Assembly: GCA_963722585.1 (NCBI GenBank) | Contig: CAVRNU010000013.1 | Span: 1-64,000 of the forward strand | DNA: 64,000 bases | Source: KBS-96 sp963722585 | GTDB lineage: Bacteria > Acidobacteriota > Terriglobia > Bryobacterales > Bryobacteraceae | Direction of reading: 5' to 3' | Shown: positions 29,223-38,560 of the stretch, in pieces | How positions within the stretch are numbered: position 1 is the stretch's first letter | Layout: every line of letters begins with the position of its first letter | Notes under the pieces: generated by a model | Databases searched by the model: none | Told to the model about the DNA's origin: nothing | What the model saw: the letters and a program-made list of their open reading frames with translations, nothing else | Position numbers and translations under genes: made by a program

Positions 29223-30380
29223 TCACCCCAGCCGGTGCTGCGCCGTCTCATCCCGGTGTTTGGCCAGGTACTGCATGAACGGCGTCCCTCCGGTTCCGAC
29301 CGCATGAGGATTCTTGGCGTCGGTCTGAGCCTGCCGGAAGATGTACGCCGCCGCGTACTCCAGGTGCAGCGATCGAAACTCCTCAACCCGCGTTACACAA
29401 GCATCGTAGAGGTCGACCAACTTCGGGCGCCCACTTTGTTGGACAAACGGCCGTATCGACCCGCGGGCCTCGAGCGACTCAATAAATTCCCGATGGAGTG
29501 GAGGCATATATGTCCGCATCTCCAACAAATATGTCCGGAGCTGGTCCTGTTTATGATGAATGCCGAGCACAGCATCAAGCGACGGAACAATAGCGCTTTG
29601 AGCTCCAGTCTCGCCGCGGAACTGCTGTGCCCTGCCGGCGTACGCTTCGACTCCGTCGTAAACCAGGCCATCAGGTAAGTCTGGATGATTCTTCCATCCA
29701 TGTATGTAGGGCCGCACCCGATGGTAATAGACGTAAGGATCGCAGAACTCGGGCATTCGCTTCAGCACGCTGTGCATTGAGCGAATGCACGATTCCACCC
29801 CCGCCAGAAGCGTTTCGAGGAGCTCCGCCTCGCGGTCGTTCGCCGCGTCCAGGCACGCGTGCAAAGCCTCCAGACCGGGAGCCGCCCGCCGCTCGATATC
29901 CACGTGAATGAGAATGAACCATTCCTCGTCGATGCCGCCGAGAAAATTCTGAATCAGTCCGATATTGCCGCATTCCACCTCCCGCGCCGGATTGAACCGG
30001 AAGTAGTTGTGCAAGGCGTAGCTGCTGTAGCTCAGTACCGGAGGCCGTCCGAGGCTGGTGGCAACCGCGTACCAGGGAACGGCGAGGCTCGTCGGCAGGA
30101 CCCCGGCCGGCCTTGCCTCACCCCAGACATAAGCGTGTCCAAGGTAGCTGAGCATTGTCATCGCCCGCTCTCTCTCGCGATCGTTCGAAATCGCTTCGAG
30201 AGGAAATGGAGGCAAATCTTCCAGCGTCCGTCGCAGGCAATCCGAAGCAAACAGCTTCGGCAAATTCAACGCCACTGTTTCCCACTCATCGAAGATCGAG
30301 GGGAGCCTGCGAAGAGGATCTTGAGGAGGTAAAAAACCGCGCCCGTGGCTAAGCTGTGGCGCGGCGATGCAGGTCGACAT
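29223..30380 (-). CDS. Indoleamine 2,3-dioxygenase family protein
   Basis: A 385-aa heme dioxygenase of the IDO family, which opens the indole ring of tryptophan to N-formylkynurenine. Key stretches: GHAYVWGEARPAGVLPTSLA, PPVLSYSSYALHNYFRFN, the family motif QFRGETGAQSAIVPSLDAVL followed by GIHH, and HREFIESLEARGSIRPFV. The His in RSLHLEYAAAYIFRQ is a good candidate for the proximal heme ligand. The C-terminus has GTGGTPFMQYLAKHRDET, as in other bacterial IDOs. Frame intact. No kynureninase or other kynurenine-pathway gene is nearby, so its route (NAD synthesis, tryptophan catabolism) is not indicated. Confidence 0.9.
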   Translation of the reverse strand: MSTCIAAPQLSHGRGFLPPQDPLRRLPSIFDEWETVALNLPKLFASDCLRRTLEDLPPFPLEAISNDRERERAMTMLSYLGHAYVWGEARPAGVLPTSLAVPWYAVATSLGRPPVLSYSSYALHNYFRFNPAREVECGNIGLIQNFLGGIDEEWFILIHVDIERRAAPGLEALHACLDAANDREAELLETLLAGVESCIRSMHSVLKRMPEFCDPYVYYHRVRPYIHGWKNHPDLPDGLVYDGVEAYAGRAQQFRGETGAQSAIVPSLDAVLGIHHKQDQLRTYLLEMRTYMPPLHREFIESLEARGSIRPFVQQSGRPKLVDLYDACVTRVEEFRSLHLEYAAAYIFRQAQTDAKNPHAVGTGGTPFMQYLAKHRDETAQHRLG

Positions 30381-30553
30381 TCATAATGTCTCCTATCCCG
30401 CTTGGTGGTCAAGCGCTTGCCAAAGCAATCGCTCAACTCTTGGGTAATTCAATTTTAACGAATCCCCGTCTGCCTAGCAACGCGGAATTGTCCGATCAGC
30501 GATCGCCGTCACTTCTCCGACGGCCTTTCCACGTGCTTCAATAACAAACGTCT
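30381..30553. other. Short intergenic region upstream of the dioxygenase gene
   Basis: About 170 bp between two minus-strand genes; holds the leader of the dioxygenase gene. No specific operator or riboswitch recognised. Confidence 0.4.
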
Positions 30554-31397
30554 CTACCAGCGCTTCTGCGACTCCAACTTAAGACCGAGCCGGTCAAATA
30601 TCATAAACAGCGTCGGTCGCATAGGATCGGCCATAGCCAGGTCTTCCGCAGTGGGCTGTGCTCCTGGGGGAGGTCCCGGTCGTGGGCGAAGTGGCACCCA
30701 CTCTTCCGTCTGAATATTGTAAAGTCCTTTGATGCCGGTCCGATCAACCACAGGACGGTCTGTCCAATTCGCGACAAACAGCACCACGTCTGACATATCG
30801 ACGGCCTGCCCATGGAGCCCTCGCCCCGACCACCATTGAAGCTGTGACGGAAACGCCATATCTGCGGGACCCTGAGGGCAATCGTTCTCGTCGAACCTTA
30901 CCCTTTGAAGCTTTGGCCCATTCTTTCCCACGACTAGCGCGTACACCGGCACGTTTTCGTCTCGCGGCCGATCGCCAGCTTGAAGCGGTCCGCCAAAGCG
31001 TTTAAAGCATCAATCTCATCTTCTCGTCGCGAACCTTTTCCGTTGCTCCAGCCGGAATCGCGCCCTTCTCAGCCGTTGCTTCAATATCGTATCTTTCAGA
31101 ACGGATCCACTCCAGGCGTCCGGAAAGCCGCTCGGACTGAAGGGGAATATTGTACGCAGTCGCAATGACGATCTGCACTGGAAGGTTCGTCGCGAGAAAC
31201 CTCCCGCCAGGAAGCGACTCCAACCTCGCATTGTGCCAATCATCCGACTTGTCTCGTTTCACCGACGCGACCTCGAAGGCTAAAGGCCTCGCTGCCTGCG
31301 ACTGGCCCCGAATATAGGGCGCCCCTATAATGCCGACGATTATGGGTATCGCCACAGCCGTCGTTCCAATAGTCGCCAGCAGTAGACTGGGAGCCAA
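30554..31397 (-). pseudogene. TIGR03435-type soil protein (Solibacter/Acidobacteriota family), two frameshifts
   Basis: The N-terminal half (31397-31002) has a membrane anchor and the family motif ARPLAFEVASVKRDKSDDW, then GGRFLATNLPVQIVIATAYN and EKVRDEKMRLML followed by a TAA. The expected LLADRFKL-type segment appears in the next frame as NALADRFKLAIGRETKT, and a third frame resumes at 30952 with PVYALVVGKNGPKLQRV, the DRPVVDRTGIKGLYNI motif and the C-terminal FMIFDRLGLKLESQK. The first break would be repaired by one T in a TTT run. This family is abundant in Solibacter-like genomes and has no established function. Confidence 0.8.
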
Positions 31398-31433
31398 GTC
31401 TTGATTTGAGATATTTTCTGACGGGAGGAACTC

Positions 31434-32750
31434 ATGGTTAATGGGACGCGAAGACGATTTATCGGATCGCTCTCGGGGCTAGCGGCCGCAATGTCGCTTG
31501 CGGCTCAGCAGAGGAGCAGTTTGCCGCTCGCCGAAAAACGGAAGGGGCCTGCATCAATCAAAATCACAGACCTCAGATGCGCAATCATCGGCCGAAACCC
31601 TGTAGTTCGAATCGTCACGGATCAGGGCATCTCCGGATATGGTGAAGCCGAATCCACCAAGGCTTATCTCAAGCCGATGGTGCTTTTTTATAAGAGCTAT
31701 ATTCTGGGCGAAGACCCAACGGACGTCGAACGGGTGATGCTGAAGATCCGCCGGCTTGGTGCGTTCAAACCCTGGGGTTCGGCGGTCAGCGCGATCGAGA
31801 TCGCTCTGTGGGACATCGCTGGGCAGGTCGCTGGAGTACCGGTATATAAACTGCTGGGCGGGAAGATCCGCGATCGCGTCCGCGCCTACAACGGAGGCGT
31901 CCGTTTCCCCATGACCGGCCAAACTCCACAAGACTACGCAGAGAACATGGCCAAAATGAAGGAAGCCAAAGAGGGTTTCACCCTGATCAAGCAGGCAGTT
32001 GGCTTTCACAATCCGGCTATGATGCGCGCCATGCCCAACGGGTGGTATGACGAACCGCGGACGGGAGCACCGCACTCCGATCGTGGTCTCCTGACCGAAC
32101 GCGGCCTCGAGCATATCGTCGCCTGCGTCGAAGCGATGAAGAAAGTCCTCGGCGATGAGATCGGCCTCGCCCTTGACTGCGGGCCAGGCTGGACGGTAAA
32201 GGATGCGATTACGTTTGCGCGAGCGCTCGAACCGCTCCACATTGCATGGCTCGAAGACCTGATAACAGGCGACTATACACCGTATCCTAACGCCGAGGTG
32301 TTTCGTGACGTAACGATGAGCACTACACTCCCAATTCACACGGGAGAAGAGATCTACCTCCGCCAGAATTTCAAGGATCTTATCGAAAAACAGGCTGTCA
32401 ATGTTCTCGGCCCCGATCCGGAAGATGTAGGCGGATTAGCGGAAATGAAGTGGATCGCGGAATACGCCGATCTTCATGGCATCCTCATCGCTCCCCACGG
32501 GATTTTCGACGGCCTTATCGGGCTCGCCGCGCACGTTCAATTGGCGGCCGCCTTGCCGCAAAACTACATCGCCTTCGAGTATCCCTTGGGCCAGCCTGAG
32601 TGGTGGTATCAGATTGTCGACGGGTTGCCGAACCCGATCATGAAAAGCGGCTTCATCGACGTTTGGGACCGCCCAGGTCTCGGTGTCACGTTCAATATTC
32701 CGGCAGCTAAATCGCGCCTGTCGGACGAGGATCGCCACTTCTTCGACTGA
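31434..32750 (+). CDS. Tat-exported mandelate racemase/muconate-lactonizing family (enolase superfamily) enzyme
   Basis: A 438-aa protein with a twin-arginine-like leader (GTRRRFIGSLSGLAAAMSLA). The N-terminal capping domain has GISGYGEAESTKAYLKP. The barrel has ALWDIAGQVAGVPVYKLLGG, a Lys near LIKQAVGF, metal ligands Asp in LALDCGPGW, Glu in IAWLEDL and Glu in HTGEEIYLRQNF, and a catalytic His in LIAPHGIFDG. These match acid-sugar dehydratases of the mandelate racemase group (galactonate/rhamnonate type). The exact substrate is not readable. It is divergent from the TIGR03435-type gene (37 bp), and the frame is intact. Confidence 0.87.
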   Translation: MVNGTRRRFIGSLSGLAAAMSLAAQQRSSLPLAEKRKGPASIKITDLRCAIIGRNPVVRIVTDQGISGYGEAESTKAYLKPMVLFYKSYILGEDPTDVERVMLKIRRLGAFKPWGSAVSAIEIALWDIAGQVAGVPVYKLLGGKIRDRVRAYNGGVRFPMTGQTPQDYAENMAKMKEAKEGFTLIKQAVGFHNPAMMRAMPNGWYDEPRTGAPHSDRGLLTERGLEHIVACVEAMKKVLGDEIGLALDCGPGWTVKDAITFARALEPLHIAWLEDLITGDYTPYPNAEVFRDVTMSTTLPIHTGEEIYLRQNFKDLIEKQAVNVLGPDPEDVGGLAEMKWIAEYADLHGILIAPHGIFDGLIGLAAHVQLAAALPQNYIAFEYPLGQPEWWYQIVDGLPNPIMKSGFIDVWDRPGLGVTFNIPAAKSRLSDEDRHFFD

Positions 32751-32833
32751 GACTAAGTCCTCCCAGCAACTACGGTTCCACGCCGCGCAACTGAGAAATT
32801 GAATCCTTCGGTTGTCGACTGAGCCTTTGACGT

Positions 32834-33796
32834 TCAGTAGCTTTCGGGACTTGCCCTAAGCTCGATGAGAACAATTTCCGGTGGACAGTTGAACCGGACC
32901 GGGAGCATAGAACAGCCGATGCCGGCGCTGGTATAGCCCTGCATTCCCTTATGTTTCCAATAACCGTGTGAATAGGATCTGGGGCATGCCGAGTTCCGGA
33001 TCACCGGGCCAACCCAAGGAATTCGGACCTGCCCGGCGTGCGTGTGGCCGCAAAGATAGAGATGAATGCCCTTCTCTGCGGCCTGGTCGTATAGCTCAGG
33101 CGCATGCGCCAATAGGATTTTGAATCTGTCGGTCGGAACTGCGGTAAGTGCGCTTTCTAGGTCGTCACATTTATAGTCATAGGGGTCATCGACACCAATA
33201 AACGAAATCGAGGCGTAACCTCGCTTGATTTCGGCAGCGTCGTTGATCAATACTCGCACTCCCATTTCTTCGAGCGCGTACGCCATCTCAGAAGGATCGT
33301 GATTGCCGAGGATGCCTAAAATATCGCACTTCTCGGAAATACGACCGACGATTGATTTCATACCGAAACGCGCGCGTTCACATGAGCCCTCGATATCAAA
33401 ACGATAGTCTCCAGTCAGGACGCATAAGTTGGGGGTCAAGTCGCTGACCGCTTCAATAAGGATTTCCGTCAATCCTTCGACGCCGTCGATGTGCAAATCG
33501 GAAAGCTGGAGGATTTGAAATCCGTCGAATACAGGTGGAAGATCGGGGAAGCTTATATGGATGTTCCGAACGATCGGACTAAGCGCGTTCTGAACGCCCC
33601 GCGAATAGAGACCAGCCATCTGCAGTCCAAAAGTCAGCATCGGCTTCACGATACGCTGCTCGATCTTGTGGCGCGACGGATGCTTTCGGAACCAGTGAGC
33701 GTTATTGGTACGGGCGCGTTCGATCGCTATTCTGCGGGCTAGCATCGGTTCCAATGCACACGGTTCGAGATCACTACTTGCCAGTTGGTTTGACAT
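32834..33796 (-). CDS. Calcineurin-like metallophosphoesterase (YaeI/LpxH-like group)
   Basis: A 320-aa protein with the full binuclear metal motif series: LQLSDLHIDG, VLTGDYRFD, LGILGNHDPSEM, LLAHAPELYD and LYLCGHTHAGQVRIPW. The C-terminal SHGYWKHKGMQGYTSAGIGC resembles the YaeI/YkuE group of membrane-associated phosphodiesterases. The ~70-residue N-terminus is basic and includes a weakly hydrophobic stretch (LTFGLQMAGLYSRG). Substrate unknown. It converges on the enolase-superfamily gene with 83 bp between the stops. Confidence 0.9.
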   Translation of the reverse strand: MSNQLASSDLEPCALEPMLARRIAIERARTNNAHWFRKHPSRHKIEQRIVKPMLTFGLQMAGLYSRGVQNALSPIVRNIHISFPDLPPVFDGFQILQLSDLHIDGVEGLTEILIEAVSDLTPNLCVLTGDYRFDIEGSCERARFGMKSIVGRISEKCDILGILGNHDPSEMAYALEEMGVRVLINDAAEIKRGYASISFIGVDDPYDYKCDDLESALTAVPTDRFKILLAHAPELYDQAAEKGIHLYLCGHTHAGQVRIPWVGPVIRNSACPRSYSHGYWKHKGMQGYTSAGIGCSMLPVRFNCPPEIVLIELRASPESY

Positions 33797-34080
33797 GTCG
33801 AGGTGGGATCCTCAAAACCAATCAGGTTGTAGAGGGCTCCTCATCCAGAAGTGGCGGTTCAGACGGTTTGTTCTCTTCGGAGAACCATCTCGTCCTGAAC
33901 CTGTGGCCGCCGTACTACACAAGTTTACAGCGTGTTGTCAATACTTTTACAGTGAAACCGAACCTGGATTCATCAATTTCCGTCCAATTGAGTAGAAGAA
34001 CTTGCAATAAGTGCCGGCGCGAAAACCCAGGCGAGAGCCAGTGCGGCCCTAGCTTGGGGCTGGCGTAAGGCGCAAAGAGG
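33797..34080. other. Intergenic region, no gene seen
   Basis: About 280 bp between divergent genes. Only short frames without coding features. It should contain promoters for both flanking genes; none is distinct enough to mark. Confidence 0.4.
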
Positions 34081-34398
34081 ATGATGAACATGGAAGACCA
34101 TCGGACCAGAACAAATAGTTTGTGCAGAGGCTGCGGGTGCACTGAAGCTCAGGCCGCGGCGGACGCGAAAGCACTTGGCTTTCACGACGAGTTCCGGGCC
34201 GGCATCTACACTTGCTGCCAGGTCGTCCAATGGGCGGACGAACAATGGCTCGCGTGGTTAAGAGCGGCGGCTGAAGACGGCAAGACACCTCAAGAAGTAA
34301 CGCAGCCTCTGGAGATCAGGGAATCGGAAGCGCTATTCGTTCGTGTTCGCAGCAGGAAGCGTCGTCTCGAAGGCGGATCATTCGGCGATTTCGCATAA
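34081..34398 (+). CDS. Small cysteine-rich protein, unknown
   Basis: A 105-aa protein with three cysteines near the N-terminus (SLCRGCGCTEAQAA) and a CC pair in YTCCQVVQWADEQWLAW. Its composition is unlike a random frame. The Cys pattern could bind a metal, but the spacing matches no family I know. AAGAGG precedes the ATG. It is followed 102 bp later by an ADOP permease gene on the same strand. Real coding is likely; function unknown. Confidence 0.55.
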   Translation: MMNMEDHRTRTNSLCRGCGCTEAQAAADAKALGFHDEFRAGIYTCCQVVQWADEQWLAWLRAAAEDGKTPQEVTQPLEIRESEALFVRVRSRKRRLEGGSFGDFA

Positions 34399-34500
34399 TC
34401 CATAACAAGTTGATTTTCGGATCATTCAAACTGACCGCCACTTCAGCGAGCTAGCGGAACCTTTGCGCCACGACGGCGTCTAAACCGGAAGGGCTTTTCG

Positions 34501-36966
34501 ATGGAAACTCTTCTTCGCGACGTTCGCCACGGGCTGCGAATCTTTCGGAAAGCGGGTGGATCTTTTGTCTTCACGGCCGTGCTCACGCTTGCGGTGGGAA
34601 TAGGGGCTAATACCGCGATTTTTTCACTTGTCAATACGGTGCTTCTGAAGGAGCCGCCCTTCCCACGGGCCGATCGGATGGTTATCTTTGAAACGAAAAC
34701 GACGCGAGGCACCTTCGGCGGCGCTTCACCCGCGAAATTCGCGCACTGGGCGCGGCAGACGGCAGTGGTAGAGAATGTTGCGGCCTTCGGCGGCGGGGTT
34801 GTGAATTGGACGGGCCGCCAGCTACCGCGCCAGCTTCGATCGGAGCGGGTGAGTTCGGCGTACTTCCGGCTATTTGGTGTCCCGCTGCTGTTTGGTCGAG
34901 CCTTCAACGCGCAGGAGGATACTCCAGGCGTTTCGCCGGTTGTCGTGATTAGCGAGAGCCTCTGGCGGCGGCAATTCGGAAGCGATCCGAAGGTGATTGG
35001 ACAGACGATGGATCTCGGAGGGGAGCCATATGTCATTGCGGGAGTGGTGTCGGACCGCTTCGATTTCCGCGATTTTGGGCCGCAACCCGAGGTATGGGTG
35101 CCTTTTCAACTCGATCCAAATTCACGAGACCAGGGCCATTATTTCGAGGCAGCCGGCCGACTTAAGGACGGTGTCAGTCTGCCAGAGGCAAAAGCGAGGC
35201 TGGACGCATCCGCCAGCGATTATCGCCGCCGCTTTCCAGATGCGCTCGATCGGGGAGAGACTTTCACGGTTGCAACTTTGAAGGAATCGCTGGTGCAAGG
35301 AGCGCGTCAGTCGATCTGGGTGTTGGCCGGTGCGGTCGGTTTCGTGCTGCTGATTGCATGCGCCAATGTAGCCAACCTGCTGCTAGCGCGCGCCGAAGTG
35401 CGCAAGCGGGAACTGACCATCCGGGCCGCTCTAGGGGCGGGGCGGTTCATCATCATACGACAGCTACTGACCGAGAGCCTATTGCTGGCGAGCGCTGGAG
35501 CGCTGCTGGGGTTGGTGTTGGGCCTCATCGGGATACGGGCTTTGCTATCAGTGAACACAGCGGGGCTGCCTCGAGTGGGAATTAACGGCAGCATGGTTTC
35601 GCTCGACTGGCGGGTCCTGTTATTTGCCGTTGTCATCACGTTGCTGACAAGTCTGATTTTTGGATTGTTCCCGGCATGGCATGCCGCGCGCATCGACCTG
35701 AGCGCAACCATCAAAGAGAGCGCGAGCCGATCGGGAAGCGGATTCAGACACAATAAGGCCCGCGCGCTTCTCGTTGTGACGGAGGTGGCTTTAGCGGTTG
35801 TTCTGCTTGTAGGGGCCGGATTGCTGATCCGTACAGAAATGGCAATTTATGCCGTGAACCCTGGGTTCAGGACAAGGAACATTCTGACTATGCGCATGTC
35901 ATTATCCAGCGGTTCGTGGAACACGAGTGCTGCTATTGAACAGATGGTACGCAACGCAGTGGAGCGAATCGAGGCTTTGCCCGGTGTAGAACTGGCAAGC
36001 GCGACGTGTTGCATACCGCTCGAGGGCGGCTATGGGCTTCCCTTTAGAATCATGGGCCGGCCGTTGCGAGAGGGACCGTTTCACGGCGGTGGAGGGTGGA
36101 AGACGGTTTCTCCGGGGTACTTCGAAGTGTTTGGCATTCGCGTGATTCGCGGCCGATCGTTCACGGAACGCGACGACCGTGCGGGCGCGCCAGTGGTCAT
36201 TATCAACGAATCGATGGCAAGACGTTTTTGGCCCAAAGGAGATCCCCTGCGGGACCGAATCCTAATTGGAAAGGGGCTGATGCCGCAACTGGCGGACGAG
36301 CCGCCGCGGCAGATTATCGGAGTGATTGCCGATCAGCGGGATGGCTCCTTGAATCAAGATCCGCAGCCCGAAATGTACATTCCGAATGGCCAGGCAACGG
36401 ACGCTATTCAGGCGCTGAACGTCAAGCTTACACCGCTCGCATGGGTGATCCGAACGCGAGGCGATCCAATGAAATTTCGTAACGCGATAGAAGAACGATT
36501 GCGACAGGAAACCGGACTACCGGTAACCGATGTCAGAACCATGGACGAAGTGGTATCGCGATCCACCTCACGGGAGCGCTTTCACATGCTTCTGATGAGT
36601 GTTTTCGGAGGCGTGTCTCTGATGCTGGCTGCAATCGGAATTTACGGTCTGATGTCCTATTCGGTGGCGCAGCGCACACAGGAAATTGGCATCCGGATGG
36701 CGCTCGGAGCCGAGCGGGGAGATGTGCGTGCGATGGTAATGCGTCAAGGCATGACGTTTGCCATCATCGGCGCCCTATTGGGAATTGCCGGCGCGTTTGC
36801 CGTGGCGAAGCAGATCGCGAGCTTCCTTTTCGGGGTAACTCCTTGGGATCCGCTAGTGTTTGGAGCGAGTCCGGTGGTTATCATCGCGACCGCGGTGCTG
36901 GCGGTTTGGTGGCCAGCTACTCGGGCGACTCAGGTGGATCCGGCAGTGGCATTGCGGCAGAGTTGA
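34501..36966 (+). CDS. ADOP-type ABC transporter permease (FtsX/MacB family), intact
   Basis: The only complete ADOP gene of four loci: 821 aa. It begins with a short cytoplasmic leader (METLLRDVRHGLRIFRKAGG) and first helix (LTLAVGIGANTAIFSLVNTV), then a MacB-like periplasmic domain with VSSAYFRLFGVPLLFGRAFN. Three helices of the first FtsX core include VGFVLLIACANVANLLLAR. A second periplasmic domain follows, then the last core (LMLAAIGIYGLMSYSVAQRT) and the terminal RATQVDPAVALRQS. It lacks the long N-terminal soluble part seen at 9477-9767. No PadR gene or ATPase is adjacent. Transported substrate unknown. Confidence 0.93.
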   Translation: METLLRDVRHGLRIFRKAGGSFVFTAVLTLAVGIGANTAIFSLVNTVLLKEPPFPRADRMVIFETKTTRGTFGGASPAKFAHWARQTAVVENVAAFGGGVVNWTGRQLPRQLRSERVSSAYFRLFGVPLLFGRAFNAQEDTPGVSPVVVISESLWRRQFGSDPKVIGQTMDLGGEPYVIAGVVSDRFDFRDFGPQPEVWVPFQLDPNSRDQGHYFEAAGRLKDGVSLPEAKARLDASASDYRRRFPDALDRGETFTVATLKESLVQGARQSIWVLAGAVGFVLLIACANVANLLLARAEVRKRELTIRAALGAGRFIIIRQLLTESLLLASAGALLGLVLGLIGIRALLSVNTAGLPRVGINGSMVSLDWRVLLFAVVITLLTSLIFGLFPAWHAARIDLSATIKESASRSGSGFRHNKARALLVVTEVALAVVLLVGAGLLIRTEMAIYAVNPGFRTRNILTMRMSLSSGSWNTSAAIEQMVRNAVERIEALPGVELASATCCIPLEGGYGLPFRIMGRPLREGPFHGGGGWKTVSPGYFEVFGIRVIRGRSFTERDDRAGAPVVIINESMARRFWPKGDPLRDRILIGKGLMPQLADEPPRQIIGVIADQRDGSLNQDPQPEMYIPNGQATDAIQALNVKLTPLAWVIRTRGDPMKFRNAIEERLRQETGLPVTDVRTMDEVVSRSTSRERFHMLLMSVFGGVSLMLAAIGIYGLMSYSVAQRTQEIGIRMALGAERGDVRAMVMRQGMTFAIIGALLGIAGAFAVAKQIASFLFGVTPWDPLVFGASPVVIIATAVLAVWWPATRATQVDPAVALRQS

Positions 36967-37089
36967 CCTCAGTTCCCGGAAGCTTAGTCCGCAGATGCCG
37001 GCCTCACCAGTGCCCGACGATCACATGATCTGCATCGGAGTTCAGCTTTCAGGATCAGGAAGTCGCCGTCCGCTATGGTCTCACTGCAC

Positions 37090-38220
37090 TCAGGCTGGCA
37101 CTGGCGCGTTTTGCTCAATCAAGTTTTGCGCCTTGAGGTCTGCCCAGAACTCGGCAGGGATCTTCGTCTGCATGGAGGTGTAATCTGCGAGAATCTGCTG
37201 TTCGCTCCTACAACCAACAACTAGGGCTGCGGCAACATCGGGCGCGGCAGAGAACTGCAGAGCGGCAGTCTGGAGGTCAACTCCATGGTTGCCTGCAACC
37301 TCACGCAGTCTTTTACGTTTTTCGACGAACACCGGCGGAATCTCATACGACTCTTTTCCGTAGTTGTATCGTGAGCTACCCGAGATAAAACCCGCATTGA
37401 GCGAAGATCCCACCACAAAAGACACGTTCTTGGCCCGGGCGGCGGGAAACACGTGGTCCAGCGCGTTCTTGTGGTCAATCAAAGAATACTGCGAAGCCAG
37501 AAGACACACATCCGGATCTGCAACTTCGAGAAGACGCAAGATCGGCTCCGGCGTGTTGACACCGATCCCCCATCCCTTGATTAGACCTTGCTCCCGCATA
37601 CGGGTCAGTTCGGGGAATGCGCCCTTCTGTGCGATTGCGAATTGCTCCGGCCACGGAGTCGGCAGATACTTGTTGTCCGATGAAATGTCGTGCACAAAAG
37701 CGACATCGATGCTGTCGATGCCGAGCCTTTGCAGACTGTCCTCAATAGATCGACGCACTCCCGACGCCGTGTAGTCATAGACCACATCGTTGGGCGACGG
37801 AGAAAATGGGAAGTACTCCTTGTTCTTCGCTGTCTTTGATGCCTTAAGCAGCTTGCCGACTTTCGTGGAGAGGACGTATTCGCTGCGGCTCTTGTTGTGA
37901 AGAAAGTTTCCGTAGCGGCGTTCCGCCAAACCCAGCCCGTACCACGGAGCCATATCGTAATAGCGAACGCCCGCATTCCACGCAGCCTCGATGGTGGCAT
38001 ACGCATCTTCATCTGTCACGAACTCGAATTCATTTCCGAGCGGGACACCTCCCATGCCGAACCTGAAGGGCGGCTTGTAGTGACCGTTGTTTCCGCCGGT
38101 CGCAGTTTGTCCCATGCTGCCATCCATTTCTCGGATGCCAGAGGCGATAACTGTCTTGGGTAGAAGTGTTGTTGCTGATCCGGTGACAGCCATGCTCAGG
38201 AAATCTCTACGTGTATTCAT
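37090..38220 (-). CDS. Tat-exported aldo/keto reductase
   Basis: A 376-aa NADP-dependent oxidoreductase with a twin-arginine leader (MNTRRDFLSMAVTGSATTLL). The catalytic tetrad is visible: Asp and Tyr in RYYDMAPWYGLGLAERRYG, Lys in YVLSTKVGK and His in IDVAFVHDIS. The cofactor end has AALVVGCRSEQQILADY. Similar proteins are annotated as D-threo-aldose 1-dehydrogenases or fucose dehydrogenase-like enzymes, so an aldose substrate is likely. Export of an NADP enzyme is unusual but common for such Tat-tagged proteins in this phylum. It converges on the ADOP permease. Confidence 0.9.
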   Translation of the reverse strand: MNTRRDFLSMAVTGSATTLLPKTVIASGIREMDGSMGQTATGGNNGHYKPPFRFGMGGVPLGNEFEFVTDEDAYATIEAAWNAGVRYYDMAPWYGLGLAERRYGNFLHNKSRSEYVLSTKVGKLLKASKTAKNKEYFPFSPSPNDVVYDYTASGVRRSIEDSLQRLGIDSIDVAFVHDISSDNKYLPTPWPEQFAIAQKGAFPELTRMREQGLIKGWGIGVNTPEPILRLLEVADPDVCLLASQYSLIDHKNALDHVFPAARAKNVSFVVGSSLNAGFISGSSRYNYGKESYEIPPVFVEKRKRLREVAGNHGVDLQTAALQFSAAPDVAAALVVGCRSEQQILADYTSMQTKIPAEFWADLKAQNLIEQNAPVPA

Positions 38221-38560
38221 CAGTAGTCCCTCTCTGTTAACCGTTGGCTCTTAATCCAGAAATCGTCAGATAAGCTGACGGAGATCGGCACCGGTCCCGA
38301 TCACTGCAGAAGCAATTGGTTTGCCAGAATGTTTTGAAATCGTGCCAACGATTCTCGCATTCGTGAGCAGAAGGAATGTGGAATTTAGCGACCTATGGTC
38401 TCTTTAGCGATCCGCCGAAGGGTCGTATCGACGGCTGCAGCGACGAATATCGAAATATCGACTCTGCTGTCGAACAAGCGTCAGTTCGACAAAGCTGGGG
38501 CTCGCTGTTGTCTCCACTATCGCAGCCATCCCCGGGCGACCTGTGCCGTTGAGCGACTGC
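38221..38560. other. Intergenic region, no gene seen
   Basis: About 340 bp upstream of the aldo/keto reductase gene and downstream of the DinB gene. Frames here are short and lack coding character. No hairpin or operator identified. Confidence 0.4.
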
